Positions 44,991-54,890 of a stretch of DNA of 64,000 nucleotides are shown here, piece by piece. The DNA is taken from positions 61,923,023-61,987,022 of the forward strand of contig CM057228.1 of NCBI GenBank assembly GCA_029891385.1, read 5' to 3'. This DNA is from Erythroxylum novogranatense. Lineage: Eukaryota; Streptophyta; Magnoliopsida; Malpighiales; Erythroxylaceae. Made by a program: the position numbers and the translations under genes. Within the stretch, counting starts at the first letter, position 1. Each line of letters begins with the position of its first letter. The notes beneath the pieces were generated by a model. That model had not been told where the DNA came from. It did not search any database and was given only the letters and a program-made list of their open reading frames with translations.

Positions 44991-47900
44991 AAATTTCGTC
45001 CTCGAAATTATTACCTGAATCATCGAAGAGATACGAATACTTCTCCTTCATAGCGTCCAATGGCTCCCATGTAGCCTTCTCTGCTGAATGATTCCTCCAC
45101 AGGACTTTGACTAACTGAACTGTCTTGTTCCTGAGAACTTTGTCCTTAGTATCCAAAATCTCCACTGGAAGCTCCTCATAGCTCAAATCATCCCTCAGCT
45201 AAACCTCACTAGCCTGAATGATATGAGAAGGATCCGATCTATACCTCCTCAACATAGACACATGGAAGACATCATGAATCTGAGACAATTCTGGAGGTAA
45301 CGCCAACCTGTAAGCGAGTGGTCCAATCCTCTCGAGAATCTCATAAGGACCCACATACCTCGGACTCAACTTGCCCTTCTTGCCGAATCTCAATACTCCT
45401 TTCCAAGGAGACGTCTTGAGAAATACTTTCTCACCAACTTCAAACTCCATCTCCTTCCGATATGCATCAATGTAGCTCTTCATCCTATCCTGGGTTGCCT
45501 TAAGCCGCTGCTTAACCAAATTGACTTTCTCAACCGTCGTCTGAATCAATTCTGGTCCCACCAGTTTCCTCTCTCCTTCTTCATCCCAACAGATCGAAGT
45601 CCTACATCTCCTCCCATACAAAGCCTCATATGGAGCCATCTGAATACTCGAATGGTACGAATTATTATAAGCAAATTCGAGCAATGGCAATTGCTCATCC
45701 CAAGCTCCTCGAAAATCCATCACACAAGCCCGAAGCATTCCCTCAAGAGTCCGAATGGTCCTTTCAGATTGACCATCCGTCTGAGGGTGAAAAGCCGTAC
45801 TAAAATTCAGCGTAGTATCCAAAACTTCCTGCAAACTTCCCCAAAACTTCGAAGTAAACCGAGGGTCCCTATCAGACACAATCGAATCTGGAATCCCATG
45901 CAATCTCACTATCTCATCGATGTACTTCTTTGCTAGTACATGCAAAGAATCAGTCTGCTTAATCGTTAGAAAATGAGCTGACTTCGTCAACCGATCCACA
46001 ATAACCCAAATGGCATCATGCTTCCTACTGGTCTTAGGCAAACCCATCAGAAAATCCATGGTCACCCTTTGCCACTTCCATTCCGGAATAGGCAACGGCC
46101 TCAACTTACCCGAAGGTGCCTGGTGTTCAGCTTTGACTTGCTGACACACTAGACACTTACTCACAAACTCTGCTACATCCCACTTCATGCCCTTCCACCA
46201 AAAATGCTCTTTCAAGTTCCTGTACATCCTGGTGCTACCCGGATGCATGACATAAGGCGCATTGTGTGCCTCATCCATAATTTCATCCTTAATCTCCTGC
46301 ACATATGGGATACACAGCCTGTTGCCCACTTTCATCAACCCATCATCCCTCACCTCTATCTCAGAAATCTTGCCATTCTGAATTTCCTCTCTGAGCTTAC
46401 TCAAATCAGCATCTTGAACCTGCAATACCCTAACCTTTTCCCTTAGCATCGGTCTCACTCGAAAATTAGCCAGAAGACAATCCGGCTCTTTCTGCTTCAA
46501 GCTTATCTTAAGCTTGGCCATCTCTTCCCATAAAGGAAGATAAACCGTCCGAACATGCGCAATCGAAGACTTCCTACTCAAGGCATCCGCCACTACATTG
46601 ACCTTGCCCGGATGATACTCAATCAGCAAGTCATAATCCTTAAGCAACTTTATCCACCGTCGCTGTCTCAAATTCAATTCCTTCTGGCTCAATAAATACT
46701 TAAGACTCTTATGATCAGTAAAGATCCTCGTCTGAACTCCATACAAATAATGCCTCCAAATCTTTAAGGCAAAGATCACCGCTGTCAACTCCAAATCATG
46801 CGTCGGTTAGTTCAACTCATACGGCTTCAGCTGCCTCAAAGCATAAGCAATCACCCGGTCTTCCTGCATCAAAACACAACCGAGACTCTTCCTCGAAGCT
46901 TCACTGTACACAGTATAACCCTCATCTCCAGAAGGCAACATCAAAATCGGAGCACTCGTCAACCTATGCTTGAGCTCCTCAAAGCTCTTCTGACAATTAT
47001 CACTCCAGATAAACTTCTGATTCTTCCTCAACAACTTAGTCATCGGAGCTGCTATCATGGAGAATCCCTCCACAAACCTCCTGTAATAGCCTGGCAAACC
47101 TAAAAAACTCCTCACCTCTGCTACATTCTTCGGTGCTTCCCAATTCACCACAGTTTCTAGTTTCTTTGAATCTACATGCACTCCTTTTTCTGAGATCACA
47201 TGTCTAAGAAATGAAACTTCTCTCAGCCAAAATTCGCATTTATCGAATTTGGCATACAACTCGTTTCTCCTCAAAGTCTTCAAAGCAATCCTCAAATGCT
47301 CTTCATGCTGCTCATCACTCTTGGAATAAACCAATATATCATCAATAAAGACAATGATAAATTGATCCAAGAATGGTTTAAAGACCCGATTCATCAAATC
47401 CAAAAATGCTGCAGGCGCATTCGTCAATCCAAAAGGCATAACCAAAAACTCAAAATGCCCATAGCGAGTCTTGAAAGCAGACTTGGGCACATCCGACTCC
47501 TTAATCCTCAACTGATGATAACCCGACCTCAAATCTATCTTAGAGAAGACTTTCTCCCCTTGCAATTGATCAAACAGATCATCAATGCGAGGAAGCGGAT
47601 ATCGATTCTTCACCGTAACCTGATTCAGCTTCCGATAGTCCACACACATCCTCAACGATCCATCTTTCTTCTTTACAAAAAGAACTGGAGCTCCCCGAGG
47701 TGAAGAGCTCGGCCTAATGTACCCTTTCTCCAACAACTCCTCTAATTGCTCCTTAAGTTCTTTCAATTCTGCCGGAGCCATCCGGTAAGGCGGAATTGAA
47801 ATCGACGCCGTACCTGAAAAGAGCTCAATGGGAAACTCAATTTTCCAGGCTGGCGGTAGTCCTGGCAATTCCTCGGGAAAGACATCCGAGAATTCCCTGA

Positions 47901-48621
47901 CTACTGGGATATCCTCCAACTTCCCTCTATCTGCCCTGGAATCTATCACATAGGCCAAAAACGTCTCACACCCTTTCCTCATCATCTTCTCGGCTGTCAA
48001 AGCTAAAACAATTCTGGGCGGACTTGCTTTTCTGTCCCCCACAAACACCACTCTCCTGCCGCCATCCAATTCAAATTTCACTGTCTTCCGCTTACAATAC
48101 AGACGGGCATTGTACTTCTCTAACGTATCCATACCCAAAATCAACTCTAATCCTCCCATCTTCAGTGGCATTAAATCCACCACCAGAACTTCTCCACCAA
48201 TACCAATCTCACACTCTCTATACACTTGACTGACAATAATATACTGACCGATTGGAGTACTCACCATCAGCAGAGTATCCAAAGCGCTCACAATTCTATC
48301 ACACATAGGTCTACTCGAGGAAACAAATGAATGAGTAGAACCCAGATCAATCAAGGCAATCACATCATCAGAAAAGAGTCGAACCCTACCAGTCACAACA
48401 TCCAGAGCGGTCTCCGCATCCTCCCTATTCATCGCAAACACCCTAGCCGGTGCCTGCCCTCTGGGTCTCCCCGGGATGCTCACTCTCTTAGCTACATCTG
48501 AACTGTCCACTACATTGCCCTTCCTCGACCCGAGCCTCTCATCCTCCCGAAGCTTGCATCTGGCTTCTCTCTTGTCATGGAGGCTGAGGACACTCTCTAG
48601 CAATGTGCCCCTTCTCCCCAC
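44990..48621 (-). pseudogene. Tekay-like pol: protease, RT, RNase H, integrase, chromodomain
   Basis: Frame 48621-46807 holds the protease, whose active site reads IDLGSTHSF (usual DSG now DLG), then a full RT with '[10 protein letters not shown]', '[10 protein letters not shown]' and the catalytic FIDD box. A TAA at 46807-46809, at the point where relatives have Tyr before PTHDLE, ends the frame. The same frame resumes with RNase H ('[20 protein letters not shown]') and integrase (zinc region '[11 protein letters not shown]', catalytic 'DRLTKSAHF', 'SDRDPRF', '[10 protein letters not shown]') to 45199. After another break near 45190 the chromodomain follows (about 45160-45030, 'VKVLWRNHSAEKATWEP'). 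Known role of that domain: targets integration to chromatin. Otherwise well preserved. Confidence 0.92.
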
Positions 48622-49696
48622 AGTTGAAGCAAGCTCCTGTCAATCTGTAGCACTCTCCTTTATGGGATCTCCCGCAATGCTCACACTTCGGAATGAATGG
48701 TCTATCCCCATCTCCCCTTCTACTGCCGCCCACCGTTGAGGCTTGGTGAGAAACAGTAGAAGTCCTCACAGGCCGAGGTCGGCTCGCACCACTGCTCCTC
48801 TCCTCTGACTGAACTGGAAAGCTCCTGGCACTCCTGTCTGGCATAGGAGTACTAGTACTGCCTCCCCTCTTGAATTGCTCTCTTCCTGTTCTCTTCTTGT
48901 TCACTGCACTCTTGATGTTCTCAATATTCTCCACCTCAAAGTCGCCTCAACCACCGCTGAAAATCCAAGTTCAGACTATCACCTTCTTTGATGGCCAAGT
49001 GCACCGACTAAACCGACGACATCTAGCAGCCTCGCTCAAGATCAAACCAAGCATACCTCGCTAATCGAGTGAACTGACGCTCATACTCACTGACCGTCAT
49101 CTCCCTCTGAGTAAGATTGAGGAGCTCCCTCTCGCTTCATTGAATATACACCTCAGACAGATATTTCTTAGGAAACCCAGAAGGAAGTCCGCCATGCCAA
49201 CCCCATCGACCTCATCCGACTCCTGCATACAGCCTCCCACCAATGAAGAGCATCTCCTCAAGGACTTACAAAGATAAATGACTCTCTCATCATCCTCACA
49301 CTCCATCTGATCTAGCACTCTCTCAGTCTTCCTCAGCCATGTCTCGGCTTCTTCTGGATCTGTTGTTCCAAAGAAATCGACTGCCCCATACTTTCTCAAC
49401 TTATCAAACCGCTTTCCCTTCTTAGCCGGGGCTGAAACCGAAGGCTGTGGCATCTGACCCATAGCCTGGACAAACGCCTGAGTAAAAGCTTGAAACATCC
49501 TCAGATCCAACGGAGGCACTTGCTCCTGCATAACTGACGACTCCTGAGTCTGCGACGGAAGGAGCTCGCTACCTAGCCCTACAGAAGCCTCAGCATTTCC
49601 TGGAGCTACTGACTCATCAGTCATCTCCTCTCCAGTCGGAGAGTCAGGTGCAATGAATCCTTGCAAAGCTTCTCGTGTCCTTCTACGAGGTGGCAT
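48575..49696 (-). pseudogene. Tekay-like gag, frameshifted
   Basis: Starts MPPRRRTREALQGF at 49696. The Gag core begins well ('AETWLRKTERVLDQMECEDD' near 49350), then loses frame several times between about 49290 and 49097, ending that frame. The RNA-binding region is readable in 48934-48575 with a CX2CX4HX4C knuckle ([14 protein letters not shown]). Just upstream is a second Cys/His cluster (CEHCGRSHKGEC). The zinc-finger frame runs on past the start of the long pol frame by a short overlap (48575-48621). Confidence 0.85.
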
Positions 49697-49857
49697 CGTA
49701 CTCCTTCAAATGGAAACACTAAGGATTAGCTACAGGTCAATCTACATGTATGCATGATATGCATGTCATTTAATGCACTCAATCAAATGCAACATATAAA
49801 CAAATATCAAACAAGTCGTCCTATATGCATTCTAAGCCAATGACACTAAACCTAGGC

Positions 49858-49869
49858 GCTCTGATACCA
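49858..49869 (-). other. primer-binding site, initiator tRNA-Met type
   Basis: Minus sense TGGTATCAGAGC, four bases from the 5' LTR at 49874. Confidence 0.9.
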
Positions 49870-49873
49870 AACA

Positions 49874-51973
49874 TGTTGGGCTTGGGTCCCGGATCTCCAT
49901 TCCCGAGGTGAACCCTTGGGTCAAGCCAGCGACGGGCGCCCCAAACGTCGGACCCGATCCCAACATCTATACATAATTCGATTCACACAACATACATACA
50001 CATACTTATCCATACATTCTACACATGCATTCCATCTATGAAATAAACACCCCATAAACCAAGGGGCTTCATGCCATAACAACTCGAAGGGAAATAAGCG
50101 TGTATTTTCAAATAGCATAATACAAAATAAAATTTAAAATCCAAAATACATGAGTATGCTCCATGATGATATGCTGGCGGGCTAACCAAAATACTAACTT
50201 AATACAAGGCTCCTAACTAGCTCGAAGTTTCCGATGCCTTGCAAGGTCAACGATCGTCTCGATCTGCACCTGAGGAGGGGAGAGTAATGGGGTGAGCTGC
50301 GAAGCTCAGTGGCATATACGTTTATAGCCATTGGCAACGAGCCACACAATCAAGCATATATGCGTACAAGTATAGCAAGTCAAAATTCATCAAGTGATTC
50401 ACATTCATATAAACATATGTCATGCAATAACATAACGATTATTATGCATCGTTTCTATCAAATCAATCGTGAATGCACACAAATGGTTTGAGAGCTCCGT
50501 AAAATGATCCGGATAAATCGAAGTTTATACCGTAAACTATCCGAGTCCGATTTCTCAAGGATCTCGTTGTCTCAAGCGGGCAGCCCGGAGAAGGCTTTAT
50601 GTCAACGTGCACGTGACTCCATCCGTAACTCTCTCACCCAAACAATACACATAGTCATTTGTTTCATGGTCAAAGCATTTATCAAAGCTTTCGAATTTTC
50701 ATTATTGTAGAATGCCATAAGGCCTATCAAGGCCATACAAAATCATCATGCATTTCTAACATTTCTTATAAGTCAACACAAGTAATGTCACACAATGCAA
50801 GCAAGTATACACAAGGCAATTTTTCCATACACACAATAACCATAAATGTATTACCCACCTAATATTGCTCGAGTATCTGACTCACTGGTGTCCTTCCTCT
50901 TGCGATTGGGTCAGGACGACTTGGTTTCCTATAATAAACCAAGTTCTCATTCAATTCACATTCAAAGGAAAGTATTCAAAAGCTTGAAAATCCAAAAAGG
51001 CAAAGCACTAAAAGTCTCCACTCGACTTCCACCTAAAATCTGAACCCTTAGAGGCTAATTCCGAACCTCCCTTCTTCATAAACTTGTAGCTCTTTAACTC
51101 TAGCTCATAACGAATCAAAAATCACCTCAATTGGACAACTAAATCAAAAGATATGCCCCAAATACCAAAAATTATCTTTGCTGACAACAGGGTTCGCCAT
51201 GGCGAATCAACATTTTTCTTCAAGGCAGCACGCAGTGTCTTGCCATGGCTGAACACCTCTTCATGACGTCGTGGCGAATACCTCTTCGCACGTCGCGACG
51301 AGCTCCACGTCGCGGCGTGTTCATACGCACGTCGCGACGTACGGGTCTGGAGAACGACTCCGAAACCCGATTTCCAGCATTTTCCAACTTAAATCCTTTC
51401 CCTTAAAAAAAAACACATCTAAACCTTAGATCATGACTTATACTACATTTCTATCCCAGCAGCAACTCAAAATCGGTCATAAATACATCAACCCACGAAA
51501 TCTAACCATTTTTGCCCTAGAACCCTAAATCCACTGATTCTACTACATTCATCCTATCTTTTGGTTTAATCCAACCGAAATAAGGTTAAAAGAAACGAAA
51601 CTTACCTGGAAATTACTTCAAACTGTCGGAAAATCCTCAAAGATCCCAATCCCTCTTCTCTTCTCTTCTCCCTCTCCCACGACTCTTCTCCTCTTCTTCT
51701 TCCTTCTTTCTTTCTTCTATTTCTTTCTACCTTTTTCTTACTTAAGTCTAAAGACCAACTTACCCCTCTTAGCAAAGCTTAAACCAATCCAACTCAAGCA
51801 ATCTTCCCAAAATGCCCTCATATCTTTTATCCTATAATTTCCATTTAAACCAAATTAACTCAAATTAATCTCGATTATCCACTAATACTCCCAAATAAAT
51901 CAAACTAAGCCTTAATCACATAATTAACACAATTCATGCTTAATGACATCATAAAAAAAATCGGGGTCCAACA
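49874..51973 (-). repeat. 5' LTR of the Tekay-like element (2100 bp)
   Basis: Near-colinear with 42836-44971. It has several CpG-to-TpG/CpA differences near its start (GGGCTTGGGTC against GGGCCCGGGTC) and a rearranged palindrome array at 51189-51340. Confidence 0.9.
51189..51340. repeat. rearranged CGTCGCGACG array in the 5' LTR
   Basis: Keeps CACGTCGCGACGAGCTCC and CGTCGCGACG units, but part of the array seen at 44160-44280 is replaced by 'aatcaacatttttcttcaag'-type sequence. Confidence 0.75.
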
Positions 51974-52230
51974 TGTTGATAGGTATAATTTATACTATGT
52001 TTTAATAGGTTCTTTAAAGTGTTTACAGATGTCTATCAGATAATTATTGCATGTTTAGGCTTAGAATTATGTTAATGTGATTGTTTTTTAATGCTTTAAG
52101 TGTTATTTGGTTTAGAGCATGATTTTGGATCTTAATCTTGTGTTTCTTGAGGTGTTTGATGTGTTTATTAGTGATAGAAACTAGATAAGTGAAGAATGAA
52201 AGAAGTTGGAATGTGTATAGATTATATGGC

Positions 52231-52352
52231 AGGGTCACGATTTTGCATGCAATGTCATGGTTGTGACAGAAGGTTTTTCTCTAGGGTCATGATTGTGTAC
52301 GCAATGTCACGATCATGGCAAAATGTTTTTTCTCCAGTGCCACGATCATGTC
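52231..52352. repeat. palindrome cluster in Athila-like LTR
   Basis: Repeated cores near 'gtcacgattttg', 'gtcatggttgtgac', 'gtcatgattgtg', 'gtcacgatcatggc' and 'gccacgatcatg', about 250-390 nt from the LTR start once the Tekay-like insertion is removed. Confidence 0.7.
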
Positions 52353-52881
52353 AGACACTTGTCAAACGTGTGATTTTTCATTATTTTTTATGTTGGGGAC
52401 ATTTTTGGAACCAAATGATGTGGGTAATGTAGCACCCCACTCTCACAAAATACGTACCTGACATCCTGAGTGATATTTAGGTTTATTTCCGGTGAGGGTG
52501 GCATACTATTGCACTTAGTCAGTAAAATCTCGTTACAAATTTTTTTTCAAAACAATACACACGTATGCGGAAATAAATTATCAAATTGGGCCCATTTTAT
52601 TTCGTAAACATTTTTCATTTACAAATGTTACCAACTTTCTTTTTGATTGTCAGAATTTCATTAATCGCTAGGGCCTAATTCAGATATAGAACACTCACAA
52701 TCATAATGTCATTTCAATACAAATGCATTCGCATGCACATTGTACAATAATTTTGGAATACATTCCTTAATACAAAATTTACTAAAAAATTCTATGCAGA
52801 CGCAAACTGATCCCGACCTTTACCTCTTACTTGAATGCAATGGTTATACTCCCGTTTGCCCAACAGGATAACTCCTCTTAA

Positions 52882-52951
52882 CCTGAAAAATATTGCAAAA
52901 TTTAGGTGAGTTTTGCGAACTCAGTGAGTGACCATCCTTGATGGCTCACTC
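52882..52951 (-). other. leader hairpin pair next to a pyrimidine-tract/CAG site
   Basis: 'cctgaaaaat' at about 52882-52891. TGAGTT-TTGCG-AACTCA at 52907-52923. Second hairpin at 52926-52951 with arms GAGTGACCATC and GATGG(C)TCACTC around CTT. Confidence 0.65.
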
Positions 52952-53175
52952 AATCACATAACACGTACAATTCATAAAATCGTCGATCAATTCACATACT
53001 TTACACCTTCACTTAAGCATATATCACTTGATCATTCATTTCACATTTCACATTCAACACATATCATATACATATGCAATGCTAATGAGACTCATTTTCA
53101 GTTATTACGTTGTTGTAACTGAGTTCCTATAACTGTCCCGTATCTATTGTGAATATTGGGCTCATTAATAACTGT

Positions 53176-53285
53176 CCTGTATCCATTAGGGATACAGGGC
53201 TCATTTTACATAGTGAGCCTTTGGCTCTTAATCACTTTCTGAGCTCTAGGCTTTTTTTCATGCTTCGAGCTTTAAGCTCTTTTTT
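53176..53285 (-). other. series of small hairpins in the solo LTR
   Basis: CCTGTATCC-attag-GGATACAG(G) at 53176-53198; GAGCC-TTT-GGCTC at 53215-53227; near-palindromes gagctctaggct and gagctttaagctc by 53280. The position relative to the leader pair matches the GGGAGAA hairpins of other families. Confidence 0.6.
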
Positions 53286-54743
53286 GATTGCTACTTCGGT
53301 CACAACTGTCTTTATCTTTTATGCATTCATATAATGAAATGCATCAATCACATTTGCACATCTTCATTCAATCATATGCATATATCATCGGATCTTAGTC
53401 CGGTATTTAATATTAAAGTTGAGAATAACTTTTTATTCATATGCAAATACACATTCAGAATACACTTATCATCGGACTGTAGTCTGGCATTTAACAATCA
53501 AGTTGTGTACACTTATTTCAATTAAATTCACATACATGGAGTACTTCAATGTTTTCACATTTATCAAACTCCTCGGACATAAATTGTCCAGAAACAACAC
53601 ATTCATATTGCAAAATCATTCAATTCATAATATAAACAAAACAAACAATAAAGTAAGACCATCTAGGTCTACTCACAAGTCACTCCCGAAGCTAATACCT
53701 AGAAGTTCCGACAATGTCTAGAGGTTGACGTTCTTGTTGCTCCTCTATATCAAATAAAATACACATATATCACAATTTGCACAATTGTAAGTGTTTAATA
53801 ATGCACATGTATATAATGAAACATGTACAATATATGTTCATGACAATCCTGTGTATTTTTTCATTATCCTCATCACGTAATCAATCTTGTCACAAAACTC
53901 ACCTAAGTATAATTTATACTTAGGTTTATACTTCAATAAAACCATTAAAATCACAATTCATTTCTCATTGTATCGTTTTCAGATCTTTCCCAAAAACAAA
54001 CTTTTGGGTCTACTTCTCTTAATCATTTAGACAATGAAAATGAAGTAATTTGGCAATACTCTCTTCTAAAAAATTGTTCTCCTATCTCTTAAGTTTCTAA
54101 TGATACCAAAATCATTTAATTTGGTTCAGAAATATGAAGTTATTCTCCCAATATTTTCAGATTGTTCTCATTCTGAAGCAGTACTCCAGATTCAAATTCC
54201 ATCCATAAATTTAAAGTCTTAAAGTCTTAATTACAATTCAATTTCTTAATATGAATTGTAGTCCTATGTCTCTAGTTTACTTCAAATCAATGATCATCTC
54301 TTTTGGACTTCTAGAGAAGAATATATGGTCAAAAGAAACAGGACTATTCAGTTTGCAATTTCTTTAGTGTGTTTAGACCAAAATCAAGTCACGGTTACTA
54401 CTGAAGAGCATAGTGACTTGATGTGACAAATAAACATCAGTCTAGCAATTAAACTCACAGGGGTAAGGGAGAAAATTCACGGGCATGAGTGACTCACAGG
54501 TCTGAGGAAAAGTCACGGGTGTGACAGATAAGGACAAAAAATATTGTGAACATACTCTGTCAGACCTGTCCCACGTTTTTCACTCTATCTCTCTCAGTTG
54601 ATTTTGAATTGCTATGATTTTTTGTTGAGAGGTAAAGCAATGTGTTACGAGTCAAATGGTTTTAGTCTCATGTCATGTGGAGGTCAGACGAAGGAGATAT
54701 AGCCAAAAGATCAAAGGATGTTGCATCAGCCCTCATCCTTCAA

Positions 54744-54890
54744 AGTCGTGATCGTGCATGTGCATGATTGTAAGTTGACTGACCAACTTGTGAAGTCGCG
54801 ATCATGAGTGAAAAACATCAAGTTCGTGATCACGACAAAGCACAATCGTGACTTTCGGTGAATAGTAAACACGATCGTGACTTTCCCAGT
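54744..54890. repeat. palindrome cluster in the solo LTR
   Basis: Repeated 'gtcgtgatcgtgca', 'gtcgcgatcatga', 'ttcgtgatcacgac', 'cacaatcgtgactttc' and 'cacgatcgtgactttc'. A looser set ('gtcacgggtgtgac') is at about 54380-54525. Confidence 0.7.

Larger units (their letters stand above)
42836..51973 (-). mobile_element. Tekay-like chromovirus (Ty3/gypsy), complete structure, broken genes
   Basis: 9138 bp with LTRs 42836-44971 and 49874-51973 (TGTTGGGC...GGTCCAACA), target duplication TGTTG (42831-42835 and 51974-51978), a Met primer site at 49858-49869 (minus) and a polypurine tract at 44972-44990 (minus). Gene order Gag, protease, RT, RNase H, integrase, chromodomain places it among chromoviruses. 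Long LTRs, the '[18 protein letters not shown]' RT block and the 'aatttcgaggacgaaatt' terminus fit the Tekay/Del clade. Confidence 0.92.

Noticed and set aside
45652..48739. plus-strand frames opposite the Tekay-like pol
   Set aside because: Shadows of the minus-strand polyprotein.
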